Source: Parvibaculum sp040216885
Lineage (GTDB): Bacteria > Pseudomonadota > Alphaproteobacteria > Parvibaculales > Parvibaculaceae
Length of the DNA stretch: 64,000 nt
Assembly (NCBI GenBank): GCA_040216885.1
Contig: JAVJOG010000014.1
Coordinates: 124,001-188,000, forward strand
Reading direction: 5' to 3'
This document shows positions 9,811-20,476 of this stretch, in pieces. How positions within the stretch are numbered: position 1 is the stretch's first letter; every line of letters starts with the position of its first letter. The position numbers and the translations under genes are program-made. The notes beneath the pieces were generated by a model. The model was not told the DNA's origin. It did not search any database and saw nothing but the letters and a program-made list of their open reading frames with translations.

Positions 9811-11700
9811 ATGACCGGTGAAGGCGCAAGAACCGACCGGGAATTTCACGCCGCGCAGGCGCGCACCGCCGCGGCCTCGGGCAATCGCGCCGCGGACCTC
9901 GCCGCCGCCGCGATCATTCGCATTCGCGATGCAGGCCTTGCCCGCGCCTTCGCCACCTGGGCTTATGGCCAGACCTTGCGCGGACCGATGCCCGATCACA
10001 TGGTGCTCTATCCGCCCGAGTTGAGGCCGGGCCGCAGCTCGAAAGCCGACGCGCTCTTTCAAGGCCTGTGGTTCCTGCCCGGCGGGCAGTTGCGCGCGCC
10101 GGGCGGCTCCTCGCCTTTCGCCGCCGATCCGCCAAGCGAAACCTGGGCTGAAGAACTACACGGCTTTTCGTGGTTGCGCCATTTTACGACCGCGAACGCG
10201 GCGGGCACCGGCGACGCGGCCCGCGCCTATGCGCAGAAACTCGTCGCCGACTGGATCGCCACCGAAGGCAACTGGCATGCCGTTGCCTGGCGTCCTCAGG
10301 TCATCGGCCGCCGCCTGACCTCCTGGGTCGCGAACGGCGCGCTGATCATCGACGGCACCGAACTTGTCTATCGCTCGACATTGTTGCGCAACATGGCCCG
10401 CCAGGCGCGCCACCTCTCGCGCGTCGCGGCAATGGCGCCAGCCGGAGAACCGCGCATCGTGGCGGCGATCGGCCTCGCCTTTTCGGGCCTCTGTCTTTCG
10501 GAAGGTCACAGGCGGCTGAAGAAGGGCATCGCGCTTCTCTGCCGCGAGTTGAACCGGCAGGTCCTTCCCGATGGCGGTCATGTCAGCCGCAACCCGTCGG
10601 CCCAATTGTCGATCCTGCTCGATCTTCTGTCGTTGCGCGAGGCGCTGACAACGCGGCACATCGGCGTGCCGAAGCCGATCCGCGACGCGATCGACCGGAT
10701 GATGCCGATGCTGCGCTTCTTCCGCCATGGCGACGGACGCCTCGTGCTCTTCAACGGGTCGACCGAGGGACCGGAAGGCGCGATCGACGCGGTGCTCGAA
10801 CGCGACGACACCAAGGGGCGCCCTTTCGGCTACGCGCCGCATTCGGGCTACCAGCGGCTCGCCGCCGGGCCGGCCGGCCTCGTCGTCGATGCCGGCAAGC
10901 CGCCGCCCGGCCCCTTCAGCCATGAAGCGCATGCGGGCTGCCTCTCCTTCGAGATGAGCGCCGGCCGCGCCCGCATGATCGTCAATTGCGGCGCGACGAA
11001 AGTGCTGGGGCCGGACTGGGAGGCGGCAAGCCGCGCCACCGCCGCCCATTCGACGCTGGTGCTGGCCGACACCTCCTCGGCACGCATGCTGCGCGGGAAA
11101 ATCTCGCGCGCGCTGCTGGGCGCCCGCATCATGGAAGGGCCGACCCGCGTCGAAAGCCGCCGCAACGAAAACGAGGCCGGCGTCTGGCTCGACATGGCGC
11201 ATGACGGTTATGCCGGGAATTTCGGTCTTCTGCATCGCCGCCGCCTCTTTCTTTCGGCGACCGGCGAGGACCTGCGCGGCGAGGACATGCTGGAGGAGGC
11301 ACCGCCCGTCCGCGCCCTGCCCTGGCAGCGGCGCTTCTGGACCAAACCGCCCTCCGATCCGGGCTTCACCATCCGCTTCCACCTGCATCCCGACGCCAGG
11401 GTGTCGCTGGCGCATGACCGCTCGAACGTGCTGGTGATGCTGTCGAACGGCGACGGCTGGCAATTCCGTGCCCGCTCGGGCGGCGGCGAATGCGACATCT
11501 CGATCGAGGAAAGTGTCTATCTGGGTTCGGGCGACACGACGCGCCGCGCCGAACAGGTGGTGGTGACGGGCCGGGTTTTCCGCGGCGAAGCGCGCGTCAA
11601 CTGGGCCTGGCGGCGGCTTTCGACGCGCAACGCCGGCCGCGCGGCCCGCGAGGAAGAGGTGCCGGAACTGCCCGAACTCGGCATGCCCGAACAGAACTAG
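9811..11700 (+). CDS. heparinase II/III family protein
   Basis: A 629-residue protein with an alpha-helical N-terminal toroid (about residues 60-330, for example ELHGFSWLRHF, LTSWVANGAL, DGGHVSRNPSAQLSILLDLL) and a C-terminal beta-sheet domain of the Hepar_II_III type beginning near GYQRLAAGPAGLVVDAGKPP and including AHAGCLSFEMS and AAHSTLVLADTSSAR. Related enzymes are polysaccharide lyases; chromosomal alphaproteobacterial members next to rpe and purH have no assigned substrate and no signal peptide is seen here. ATG 9811 follows a GGAGG site. The gene ends with a 4-base overlap with the convergent thioesterase gene. Confidence 0.88.
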   Translation: MTGEGARTDREFHAAQARTAAASGNRAADLAAAAIIRIRDAGLARAFATWAYGQTLRGPMPDHMVLYPPELRPGRSSKADALFQGLWFLPGGQLRAPGGSSPFAADPPSETWAEELHGFSWLRHFTTANAAGTGDAARAYAQKLVADWIATEGNWHAVAWRPQVIGRRLTSWVANGALIIDGTELVYRSTLLRNMARQARHLSRVAAMAPAGEPRIVAAIGLAFSGLCLSEGHRRLKKGIALLCRELNRQVLPDGGHVSRNPSAQLSILLDLLSLREALTTRHIGVPKPIRDAIDRMMPMLRFFRHGDGRLVLFNGSTEGPEGAIDAVLERDDTKGRPFGYAPHSGYQRLAAGPAGLVVDAGKPPPGPFSHEAHAGCLSFEMSAGRARMIVNCGATKVLGPDWEAASRATAAHSTLVLADTSSARMLRGKISRALLGARIMEGPTRVESRRNENEAGVWLDMAHDGYAGNFGLLHRRRLFLSATGEDLRGEDMLEEAPPVRALPWQRRFWTKPPSDPGFTIRFHLHPDARVSLAHDRSNVLVMLSNGDGWQFRARSGGGECDISIEESVYLGSGDTTRRAEQVVVTGRVFRGEARVNWAWRRLSTRNAGRAAREEEVPELPELGMPEQN

Positions 11701-12116
11701 TCCTTCTTTTTCGGCTCCAGCACCATCTGGCTCTGGGTGACGACGGCGCAGAGGCGGCCGTCGCCGCGCGTAATCTTCGTCTGCCAGACCATCAGCCGCC
11801 CGCCCCGGTGGAAAGGCTCGCAAGTGGCCGTCGCGACATCGCCGAGCGGCACCGGCGCGAGGAAATTGGTTTTGCTCTCGACCGTCGTGGTGGCAGCGCC
11901 TTCGGGCAGGTTGAGCACCGTCGCGACCGCCCCCACCGTGTCGGCAAACGACATGATCGCCCCGCCATGCAGGATGTCCGGGATCGTGCAGAGTTCCTTG
12001 CGCACGGTGAGCCGCGCGACGACAAGCTCCGGTTTTGCCTCGACAATTTCGATCCCGAGGAGATTGGCGAAAGGGAGACCGGAAATATCCATCCGGGTGT
12101 TCGGGGGCGTGCGCAT
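11697..12116 (-). CDS. PaaI-type hotdog thioesterase
   Basis: A 139-residue single hotdog domain. LCTIPDILHGGAIMSFADTVGAVATVLNLPEG contains, as DILHGGAIMSFADTVG, the conserved HGG and acidic residue (Asp in FADTVG) used by PaaI-like acyl-CoA thioesterases, and VESKTNFLAPVPLGDVATA is the usual following strand. It probably hydrolyses an acyl- or aryl-CoA in the cytoplasm. The strand change and 4-base overlap with the heparinase gene indicate independent expression. Confidence 0.85.
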   Translation of the reverse strand: MRTPPNTRMDISGLPFANLLGIEIVEAKPELVVARLTVRKELCTIPDILHGGAIMSFADTVGAVATVLNLPEGAATTTVESKTNFLAPVPLGDVATATCEPFHRGGRLMVWQTKITRGDGRLCAVVTQSQMVLEPKKKD

Positions 12117-12303
12117 GGCGCGGCTCTTTCATGCAAATGATGGCGATGCGGCCAGCCTAGCCGCGCCCTTCGGCCATTTCGATGACCTTTGAGGTAAGGA
12201 TGCGGGGGCCATTTTGCCGCCGTCGCCCCTCGATCGCCTTGGCGCGGGCCCATGTTTCATGCTATCGCCCCGGCCATCCCTCCCGCACCGGAACCCGCAC
12301 CCC

Positions 12304-13917
<1,614 letters not shown>

Positions 13918-13924
13918 GGCGATC

Positions 13925-14608
13925 TCAGATCTTCGTGATCTCGACCGCGACGCGGCCATGCAGCGCCGTGAAGGCGAGGTAGCGGTATTCGACGCCGTTC
14001 GCCGCGACGAATTCCTTCCAGGCGCGGAACTCGTGTTTCTGCCAGTTCGGATAGTTGAAATATTCGTCGAACTTGATGATCGTGCCGGCCTGCAGCCGGT
14101 CTTTCATCAGCGCCAGCACGTCGCGTGTGGATGAGTAGATGTCGCAATCCATATGCAGGAAGCCGACCTTGTCGGCATGCGCCGCTTTCCAGACCGGGAT
14201 CGTGTCGCTGAACCAGCCCTTGTGCAGCTCGACATTTTTCGGAACCTTGGGCAGCGCGCCGCCGCGGTCGAACGTACCGGCGGCCTCGGTGTGCCCCGCC
14301 CAGTCCTCGGGCAGACCCTCGAAACTGTCGAAGCCGTGCACGACGCCCTTGTGGACCGAGGCGATCTCGGCAATCGAGCCGCCATCGGCAACGCCGAATT
14401 CGAGCACCGCGCCCGCCGGCGCGTGCCTGACACAATACTTCAGCATCTTGGTCGCGTCTTCGAAGATGACCGCCTCGCTCATATGCGCTTCCGCATAATC
14501 CGCCGATTGCGCACGGGCCCGCATCTGCAACTCGTAGAGAATGTTGCGGGCGAAATATTTGTAATAGAAGCGGCGGACCAGCCGTTCGCTGAAGGATTTC
14601 TTGGCCAT
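13925..14608 (-). CDS. TylF/macrocin-type class I O-methyltransferase
   Basis: A 227-residue methyltransferase. VLEFGVADGGSIAEIASV is the SAM-binding loop, VHGFDSFEGLPEDWAGH is the characteristic FDSFEGLPE of TylF-like sugar O-methyltransferases, and FLHMDCDIYSSTRDVL with IIKFDEYFNYPNWQKHEFRA split as IIKFDEYFNYPNW supplies the metal-binding acidic residues. The substrate is unknown. ATG 14608 is preferred over upstream starts because GGGGGCACG precedes it. It converges with purH, 7 bases apart. Confidence 0.85.
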   Translation of the reverse strand: MAKKSFSERLVRRFYYKYFARNILYELQMRARAQSADYAEAHMSEAVIFEDATKMLKYCVRHAPAGAVLEFGVADGGSIAEIASVHKGVVHGFDSFEGLPEDWAGHTEAAGTFDRGGALPKVPKNVELHKGWFSDTIPVWKAAHADKVGFLHMDCDIYSSTRDVLALMKDRLQAGTIIKFDEYFNYPNWQKHEFRAWKEFVAANGVEYRYLAFTALHGRVAVEITKI

Positions 14609-14683
14609 GAGCACGTGCCCCCGAATGCGCGGCGAGTAACTTGAACTAGTGGATAAACGGACAAGCACGAAAGCGCAACGGCG

Positions 14684-16108
14684 CTAGTGGAGGACCGCCG
14701 ATGAGCGTTCCTCCCTGACAAAGAGAAGGCCGATCAGCCCGGCAAGGATCAGCGGCACGACGACCATCAGGCCGAAGCGCTGGTTCTGCGTCATCGTCGT
14801 CACGATGCCGATGAAGAGCGGCGCGACCCAGGCCGTCGCCTTGCCGACCAGCGCGAAGAGGCCGAAGAACTCCGTCATCATCTCACGCGGGCTGATCCGC
14901 GCCATCATCGTCCGGCTCGACGCGATCACGGGCCCGACGGACAGCCCGAAGAGACCGACGGTGATGAGAAAGAGTTGCTGCGGCAACGTGGTGAAGGCGC
15001 CCGCATCCACCGCCACCTGCACCTCGATCACATAAAAGATCCTGTCCCGGTCGAAGGACAGCAGCACGAGGAAAGTTGCGATCACGCCGAGAAGCGCCCA
15101 GACCAGCGTGCGCTTCGAGCCGATCTTGAGATCGACCCAACCCCCCACGAACGCACCGAAAGCGGCAAAGAGCGTCACCCAGATGCCATAGACCGCCATC
15201 TCCATCGCGCCCCAGCCGAAAATCCCGGCGGCGAGAATACCGCCGAAAACGAAGATCGCCGTCATGCCGTCATAGAAAAGCATGCGCGAGAACAGATAGA
15301 GCGCGACATTCCGGAAATGGCGCACGGAGCGCAGCGTCGCGACGAGCCGCGTAAGCCCTTCACGCGCCATCTGCATGCGGCCGAGGCCGCGGCTTTTCTG
15401 GTCCGGTACAAGCAACAGCAGCGGCAGCATGAAGACGGCAAACCAGAGGCCCGAGATCGGCCCGATGATGCGGTCGGTTTCATAGGCTTCCTTCGAGAGG
15501 CCGAATATCGGCTCGGAAGGAATGAAGGCGGCCTCCACCTCGCCCGGCAATTGCAGCAGGATCAGCACCAGCACCAGCGCGACGATCGCGGCAAGCTGGC
15601 CGACGCCGATGCCGATGCCCGAGAGCAAGCCGATCCGCCGGTCCGACGCGATGGTCGGCAGCATGGCGTTGGCGAAGATGATCGTGAATTCCATGCCGAT
15701 GGCGGCGACGACCAGCGCGATCATGACGGGCAGCAACGGCGCGCCCGGCACCGCGAACCAGAGCGCGAAGCAGCCCGCCGCGCAGACAAGCGTGGTGACG
15801 ACGATCCAGGGTTTGCGCGGCCCCGCCGCATCCGCCATCGCGCCGAGCAGCGGACTGAGCAACGCAATCGAAATGCCGGCCGTCGCCTGCACATAGCCCC
15901 AATAGGCCTGACCCTCGATCGGGTTGGCGGCCAGTACCTGCGTGAAGAAAGGCGGAAACAGGAAGATGGTGATGAGCGAGAAATAAGTCTGGTTCGCCCA
16001 TTCATAGAGAACCCAGGCGCCCTGCGCGATATTGGAGGCGGGTTCGGGGCCGCCCGTATCGTGCGGCGGCTGCAATTCCGGCACCGCGCCCTCGATCACC
16101 GCGTTCAA
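14684..16108 (-). CDS. MFS transporter, UMF1/Atg22-like (second of a pair)
   Basis: A 474-residue protein with about twelve hydrophobic helices. AWVLYEWANQTYFSLIT matches the (Y/F)-D/E-W-A-N-x-x-Y signature of the UMF1 branch, and LLGAMADAAGPRKPW is the loop 2-3 MFS motif. The start is taken as TTG at 16106-16108, which overlaps the stop TGA of the upstream paralogue (TTGA) and lies 7 bases behind GGAGG; GTG 9 bases further in is the alternative. That overlap implies translational coupling. The transported compound is unknown. Confidence 0.82.
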   Translation of the reverse strand: MNAVIEGAVPELQPPHDTGGPEPASNIAQGAWVLYEWANQTYFSLITIFLFPPFFTQVLAANPIEGQAYWGYVQATAGISIALLSPLLGAMADAAGPRKPWIVVTTLVCAAGCFALWFAVPGAPLLPVMIALVVAAIGMEFTIIFANAMLPTIASDRRIGLLSGIGIGVGQLAAIVALVLVLILLQLPGEVEAAFIPSEPIFGLSKEAYETDRIIGPISGLWFAVFMLPLLLLVPDQKSRGLGRMQMAREGLTRLVATLRSVRHFRNVALYLFSRMLFYDGMTAIFVFGGILAAGIFGWGAMEMAVYGIWVTLFAAFGAFVGGWVDLKIGSKRTLVWALLGVIATFLVLLSFDRDRIFYVIEVQVAVDAGAFTTLPQQLFLITVGLFGLSVGPVIASSRTMMARISPREMMTEFFGLFALVGKATAWVAPLFIGIVTTMTQNQRFGLMVVVPLILAGLIGLLFVREERSSAVLH

Positions 16109-17637
16109 TCCACCGCCTCCGCGCGTTCCTCCTGGACGAAGAACATACCCACAAGGCCGAGGCCGAGCAGAATGAGAATCGAGGCGAAGCCCAAGCGCTG
16201 GCTCTGGAACATATGCGTCGCAACGCCGACCAGCAGCGGCCCGAGAAAGGCCGTCGCCGTGCCCGACAGCGCATAGATGCCGAAAAACTCCGACATCTTC
16301 GACACCGGCGCGATGCGTGCCAGCATCGTGCGGCTGTTGGCATAGGCCGCCGTGATGCAGATGGCAACGATGAGCACGACGATCAGATACATCAGCTCCG
16401 GCAGCGTCGCGAAGAACGGCAGGTTCCAGACCGGCGGCGCGGTTGCCGGGTCGTACGGAATGAAGAAGAACATTTCGGTCGGCGTCATCGAGATCGCCAG
16501 CACGAGACCGATGCAGGTGCCGCCGATCGAAACGATGATCGCGCGCTTCGAACCGAACGTGTCGTCGAGCCAGCCGCCGAAGAAACCGCCCGCCACCGCA
16601 AACACCGAGAGCACGATGCCATAGACGGTGAGCGTCAGCACATCCCAACCGAAAACGCCGGCCGCGTAGACGCCGCCGAAAATCAGCACGGCCGTCTTGC
16701 CGTCATTATAAAACATCCGCGCCGCCAGATAGATCGCGATGTTGCGGTAGTGCCGGAGCTTCTTCACCGTGCCGACGACCGAACCGATGCCGCGCCGGAT
16801 CGCCGTGCCGACGGAAACGCCCGAGCCCGAAACATCCGGCGTCCACAAAAGCAGCGGCAGCGTGAAGAGAAACATCCAGACGGCGACGATGGGGCCCGAA
16901 ATGCGGCTGTTCTCATGCGCGCCCGCATCGATGCCGAAAAGCGGCGCCTCGGGCACGAAGCCCCAGCCGACGACGCCGGGCAGCACGAAGGCCCAGAGCA
17001 TGAAGCAGAGGATGAGCAGCGCGCCCGCATTGCCGAGCGCAAGACCGAGGCCCGACAAAAAGCCGATGCGTTCATGCGGCGCGACGGCGGGCAGCATCGA
17101 ATTGTGAAAGACGGCGGAAAATTCGAAGGCGACCGCGATCAGCACGATCAGCACAGCGATGGTGAGGATCGAAAGTCCCTCGCCGCCGGGCATCGCCCAC
17201 CAGAGCGCGAAAATCGCCGGCACCATCAGCGCGACAAAAAAGGCGATCCACGGTTTGCGCCGCCCGCCCGTGTCGGCGATGGCACCGAGCACCGGCCCGA
17301 GACAGGCGATGAAGAAACCGGCGACGCCATTGATGTTGCCCCAGATCGCCTGGCCGCGAACCGGGTCGCCGACAACGACATTCGAGAAATAGGGCGAGAA
17401 GATATAGATGGTGATGAGGATGACGTAAGGGTTGCGCGCCCACTCGAAAACGGCCCAGCTCCACTGTCCGAGGCCGTTGGCAGCATGGGCGCCGGTCGCC
17501 GACAGAAGCTGCGCGCTTGCCTGACCCGGCACCTGAATGCGCAAGGGCTCATCATCCGCCGCACGGTTGTGAGAATCCAACGCCCGCCCCCTTGATACCC
17601 GGCCCTGTATTGTTGCGGACCCGATTTCGTTTTCCAA
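16105..17637 (-). CDS. MFS transporter, UMF1/Atg22-like (first of a pair)
   Basis: A 510-residue membrane protein, clearly paralogous to the next gene: SWAVFEWARNPYVILITIYIF split as WAVFEWARNPYVILIT corresponds to the UMF1 signature and PVLGAIADTGGRRKPW to the MFS loop. About twelve hydrophobic helices follow, and both proteins end with the same pattern (GLVGMFFVQEERAEAV here, LIGLLFVREERSSAVL in the paralogue). The hydrophilic first 50 residues are longer than in the paralogue; a later start is possible. The pair may form a heteromeric or substrate-diverged transporter set. Confidence 0.82.
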   Translation of the reverse strand: MENEIGSATIQGRVSRGRALDSHNRAADDEPLRIQVPGQASAQLLSATGAHAANGLGQWSWAVFEWARNPYVILITIYIFSPYFSNVVVGDPVRGQAIWGNINGVAGFFIACLGPVLGAIADTGGRRKPWIAFFVALMVPAIFALWWAMPGGEGLSILTIAVLIVLIAVAFEFSAVFHNSMLPAVAPHERIGFLSGLGLALGNAGALLILCFMLWAFVLPGVVGWGFVPEAPLFGIDAGAHENSRISGPIVAVWMFLFTLPLLLWTPDVSGSGVSVGTAIRRGIGSVVGTVKKLRHYRNIAIYLAARMFYNDGKTAVLIFGGVYAAGVFGWDVLTLTVYGIVLSVFAVAGGFFGGWLDDTFGSKRAIIVSIGGTCIGLVLAISMTPTEMFFFIPYDPATAPPVWNLPFFATLPELMYLIVVLIVAICITAAYANSRTMLARIAPVSKMSEFFGIYALSGTATAFLGPLLVGVATHMFQSQRLGFASILILLGLGLVGMFFVQEERAEAVD

Positions 17638-17676
17638 AGTGGAGCATGAATAGCCGGACCTTGGAAGCCACGAGGC

Positions 17677-18174
17677 TCAGGCGGCCACGCCGCAGCACTT
17701 CTTGTATTTCTTGCCCGAACCGCAAGAACAAGGATCGTTGCGGCCGATCTTTTCGACATGGCGCGGCCGCGCGCCCATGATGCCGTCGACATAGAACCAG
17801 CGCCCGCCATCGCGGCGGAAGCTGCTGGTCTCGTGGTGGAGCCGCTTGTCGCCGACTTGTGTGTAATGCGCCACGAACTCGACGACGCCCTCCGCCTCGC
17901 CGGGCCCGCCGCCTTGCGTGTGGCGGATTTCGAGGCCGGTCCATTCGCTGGCCGCCGCCCAGTCGGCCGCACCCTTGCGGTCGAAATCCTCACGCGTGCC
18001 CGGCAGCAGCGTTTCTTCCAGATAGTCGATATTGCCGGTGGCGAAGGCCGCATAGCGCGAGCGCATCAAGGCTTCCGGCGTCGGCGGCAGTTTCGCACCA
18101 GAAAGGAATGGCTCGCAGCAGGCCGAAAAGGCGAGGCCCGAGCCGCAGGGGCAGGCAGCGGAACCGGAAATCAT
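17677..18174 (-). CDS. YchJ-like protein with two SEC-C zinc motifs
   Basis: A 165-residue UPF0225/YchJ-type protein. It has a SEC-C zinc motif at each end: CPCGSGLAFSACCEPFL near the N terminus and GRNDPCSCGSGKKYKKCC at the C terminus. Between them lies an NTF2-like domain beginning TPEALMRSRYAAFATGNIDYL. Function in bacteria is unknown; the C-terminal motif equals the SecB-binding zinc motif of SecA, so a chaperone or ribosome contact is possible but inferred. The gene follows the tRNA-Gly gene on the same strand, separated by a terminator. Confidence 0.88.
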   Translation of the reverse strand: MISGSAACPCGSGLAFSACCEPFLSGAKLPPTPEALMRSRYAAFATGNIDYLEETLLPGTREDFDRKGAADWAAASEWTGLEIRHTQGGGPGEAEGVVEFVAHYTQVGDKRLHHETSSFRRDGGRWFYVDGIMGARPRHVEKIGRNDPCSCGSGKKYKKCCGVAA

Positions 18175-18209
18175 CTGCGAAAACCCCCTCTTGTCGGACG
18201 CAAGCCAAA

Positions 18210-18234
18210 GAAAAAGCCGCCTCGCGGCGGCTTC
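18210..18234 (-). terminator. intrinsic terminator after tRNA-Gly
   Basis: AAGCCGCC (18214-18221) pairs perfectly with GGCGGCTT (18226-18233) around a 4-base loop; read on the minus strand the stem is followed by a run of T from 18215 down to 18211. It lies directly downstream of the minus-strand tRNA gene. Confidence 0.8.
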
Positions 18235-18241
18235 CCAAATC

Positions 18242-18316
18242 TGGAGCGGGCGATGAGATTCGAACTCACGACCCCAACCTTGGCAAGGTTGTGCTCTACC
18301 CCTGAGCTACGCCCGC
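18242..18316 (-). tRNA. tRNA-Gly (anticodon GCC)
   Basis: The minus strand reads GCGGGCG at the 5' acceptor strand (18316-18310), AGCTCAGGGGTAGAGC as the D arm, CCTTGCCAAGG as the anticodon arm with GCC, GAGTTCGAATCTC as the T arm and CGCCCGC closing the acceptor, followed by discriminator T and an encoded CCA (18244-18242). All four arms pair. Total length with CCA is 75 bases. Confidence 0.97.
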
Positions 18317-18436
18317 ATCCGGGTCAGCCGGGGCCCGAAAAACGGGCCGCCGCCTGTGAGGGCGGTTTTATGGCCTATCGCCAGAACCAATGCAAGGCCC
18401 TTGTTTTCCGCCGGAAATCCATGCCAATCAGGAGCG

Positions 18437-18976
18437 ATGACCGGCGACGCGACACCGAAACTGACAACAAGCGCGGCCTTCCTTGCCTGGGCGGAGGCAC
18501 GCGGCATCGCGCATCAAACGCGCTGCCATCCCGCCCTTCACACGGTCGAGGAGGCGCAAAGCCACCGCGCCTCATGGCCGGAAGCGGCGCGCAGTGGCGC
18601 CTTCTGCAAGAACCTGTTCCTGAAGGACAAGAAGAGCCGCCTCTGGCTGATCGTGACGCTGGAGGAGCGCGAACTGAAGCTCAACAGCCTCGCAAAACCG
18701 CTGGGCAGCGCCCGGCTCTCCTTCGGCAATGCCGAACTGATGTGGGAGGTGCTGGGCGTCCGCCCCGGCTCGGTGACGCCCTTTGCGCTGGTCAACGACC
18801 GCGAGCATCGCGTCACCGTGGTCCTCGACGCCCCGATGCTGGCGCATGAGCGCCTCAACTACCATCCGCTCGAAAACACCGCCACCACGGCGCTTTCCCG
18901 CGACGATTTCATGCGCTTCCTCGAAATCACCGGCCATCGGCCGATGATCGTCGATCTGGTGGCCGCTGCCGGCTAG
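18437..18976 (+). CDS. YbaK/ProX-type aminoacyl-tRNA deacylase
   Basis: A 179-residue protein of the prolyl-tRNA editing (YbaK/ProXp, PrdX) family that hydrolyses mischarged tRNA in trans. Family features are HPALHTVEEAQSH, GAFCKNLFLKDKKSRLWL with the catalytic lysine, LGSARLSFGNAELMWEVLG, VRPGSVTPFALVND and FHPLxN-like NYHPLENTATTALSRDDF. ATG 18437 gives the usual family start, with AGGAG close upstream; the frame also continues upstream to GTG 18356 without homology. Confidence 0.9.
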   Translation: MTGDATPKLTTSAAFLAWAEARGIAHQTRCHPALHTVEEAQSHRASWPEAARSGAFCKNLFLKDKKSRLWLIVTLEERELKLNSLAKPLGSARLSFGNAELMWEVLGVRPGSVTPFALVNDREHRVTVVLDAPMLAHERLNYHPLENTATTALSRDDFMRFLEITGHRPMIVDLVAAAG

Positions 18977-19380
18977 CGGGAGAGCCGCGACAGCCAGAAG
19001 GCGAGCAGCGGCATCAGCACCAGCTCGGCGGCCAGCGAATTGACGATTTCGGGGTCGAAGACCACCGCGATCTCCGGCGCCGAGAACCGCGCCAGCCCGC
19101 CGATGAAAATGGCGGCGAAGACCAGCAGCGTGGCCTGCCGGTATCTGACCGGATCGGTCGCGGCCAGAAGAAGAAAGAGGCCGAGCCCGGCAAACAGCCC
19201 GCCGAAAAAGCGCACATGATTGTCGATCAGCGCATACTGGGCCTCGTCGGTGACCGCGAGGAATGGCCGCTCGCCGAGCCAGCCCATGGTCGGAATGCCC
19301 GCCAGCGCCACGTTGAGCGCGAGAAAGATCACCGCCGCGCCCGAAAGCACCAGCACGATCCGGAAAAGTGCAGCCGACAT
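18973..19380 (-). CDS. DUF4345 membrane protein
   Basis: A 135-residue protein with four hydrophobic segments (LFRIVLVLSGAAVIFLALNVA..., FFGGLFAGLGLFLLLAA, ATLLVFAAIFIGGLARF, LAAELVLMPLLAFWLS), matching the small four-helix DUF4345 family. The conserved DNHVRFFGGLFAGLG and FIGGLARFSA motifs are present. Function is unknown. ATG 19380 is preceded by GGGGGATAGAG. It overlaps the YbaK-like gene by 4 bases at the convergent stops. Confidence 0.8.
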   Translation of the reverse strand: MSAALFRIVLVLSGAAVIFLALNVALAGIPTMGWLGERPFLAVTDEAQYALIDNHVRFFGGLFAGLGLFLLLAATDPVRYRQATLLVFAAIFIGGLARFSAPEIAVVFDPEIVNSLAAELVLMPLLAFWLSRLSR

Positions 19381-19563
19381 CTCTATCCCCCCTGGTCGCC
19401 ATTGAGCCTCAAATGTGAGGCTTCGAACCGGCTTTCGCCAGAGCCCCCATAAAGAATCCGCCATATTCTTGCACCTGCGCCACAGGCCGGGCTAAACCAT
19501 TGCTTCCAAAGACAGCCGCTCCATCTTTAATGAGGCGGCACAGACAAAAGGCGCGGGACAGGC

Positions 19564-20469
19564 ATGGAACCGATCATTGGCAATGCAGGCGCGGACGCGG
19601 ACGGCCTGATCGTCGACACCACCACCCAGACCTTCGCCCAGGACGTGCTGGAAGCCTCGCGAGAGGTCCCGGTGATCGTCGATTTCTGGGCCCCCTGGTG
19701 CGGGCCCTGCAAGCAGTTGACCCCGGTCCTCGAAAAGACGGTGCTGGCGGCCCGCGGCGCGGTGAAGCTGGTCAAGATGAACATCGACGATCATCCGGCG
19801 GTCGCCCAGCAATTGCGCATCCAGTCGATCCCGGCCGTCTATGCCTTCAAGAACGGCCAGCCGGTGGACGGCTTCATGGGCGCCCTGCCCGAAAGCCAGG
19901 TGAAAGCCTTCATCGAGCGCCTTGCCGGCGGCCTTGAGCCCTCGCCCGCCGAACAACTGATTGAAATGGCGCAGGAAGCGTTTGAGGCGCGCGATCTTTC
20001 CCGCGCCGCGCAAGGTTTCGCGCAGGCCGTGCAGGAAGAGCCCGGCCACCCGGCGGCGGTCGCGGGCCTTGCGCGCTGCTACATCGAGGCCGGCGATCTC
20101 GACCGCGCCCGCCAGACGCTGGCGCTTGTCAGGCCCGACGGCAAGACCGATCCGGCCTTCACCGCCGCCGAGGCGGCCCTGTCGCTGGCCGAGAAGGCCG
20201 CCGAACTCGGCGACGTCTCGGAACTCATCGAGCGCATCAAGGCGAACCCGAAGGATCATCAGGCGCGCTTCGACCTGGCGCTGGCGCTGAACGCCGCCGG
20301 CGAACGCGAACGCGCGGTGGAGGAACTTCTGATCATCGTCGAATACGACCGCAACTGGAACGAAGAGGCGGCACGCAAGCAGCTCGTCGAATTTTTCGAA
20401 GCCTATGGACCGAAAGACGAGGCGACGCTGAGCGGACGCCGCCGCCTTTCCTCCATCCTGTTCAGCTAG
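19564..20469 (+). CDS. cnoX: thioredoxin-TPR co-chaperone (CnoX/YbbN-like)
   Basis: A 301-residue protein with an N-terminal thioredoxin domain (FWAPWCGPCKQLTPVLEK, active site WCGPC at residues 45-49) followed by a region of TPR-like helices (about residues 125-301, e.g. FEARDLSRAAQGFAQAV, AVAGLARCYIEAGDLDRA). This is the CnoX architecture: a holdase that protects proteins from hypochlorite oxidation and hands them to GroEL/DnaK. Unlike E. coli, the complete CxxC is kept, as in Caulobacter-type CnoX, so redox activity is expected. It heads a run of four same-strand genes. Confidence 0.9.
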   Translation: MEPIIGNAGADADGLIVDTTTQTFAQDVLEASREVPVIVDFWAPWCGPCKQLTPVLEKTVLAARGAVKLVKMNIDDHPAVAQQLRIQSIPAVYAFKNGQPVDGFMGALPESQVKAFIERLAGGLEPSPAEQLIEMAQEAFEARDLSRAAQGFAQAVQEEPGHPAAVAGLARCYIEAGDLDRARQTLALVRPDGKTDPAFTAAEAALSLAEKAAELGDVSELIERIKANPKDHQARFDLALALNAAGERERAVEELLIIVEYDRNWNEEAARKQLVEFFEAYGPKDEATLSGRRRLSSILFS

Positions 20470-20476
20470 GCGGGAT

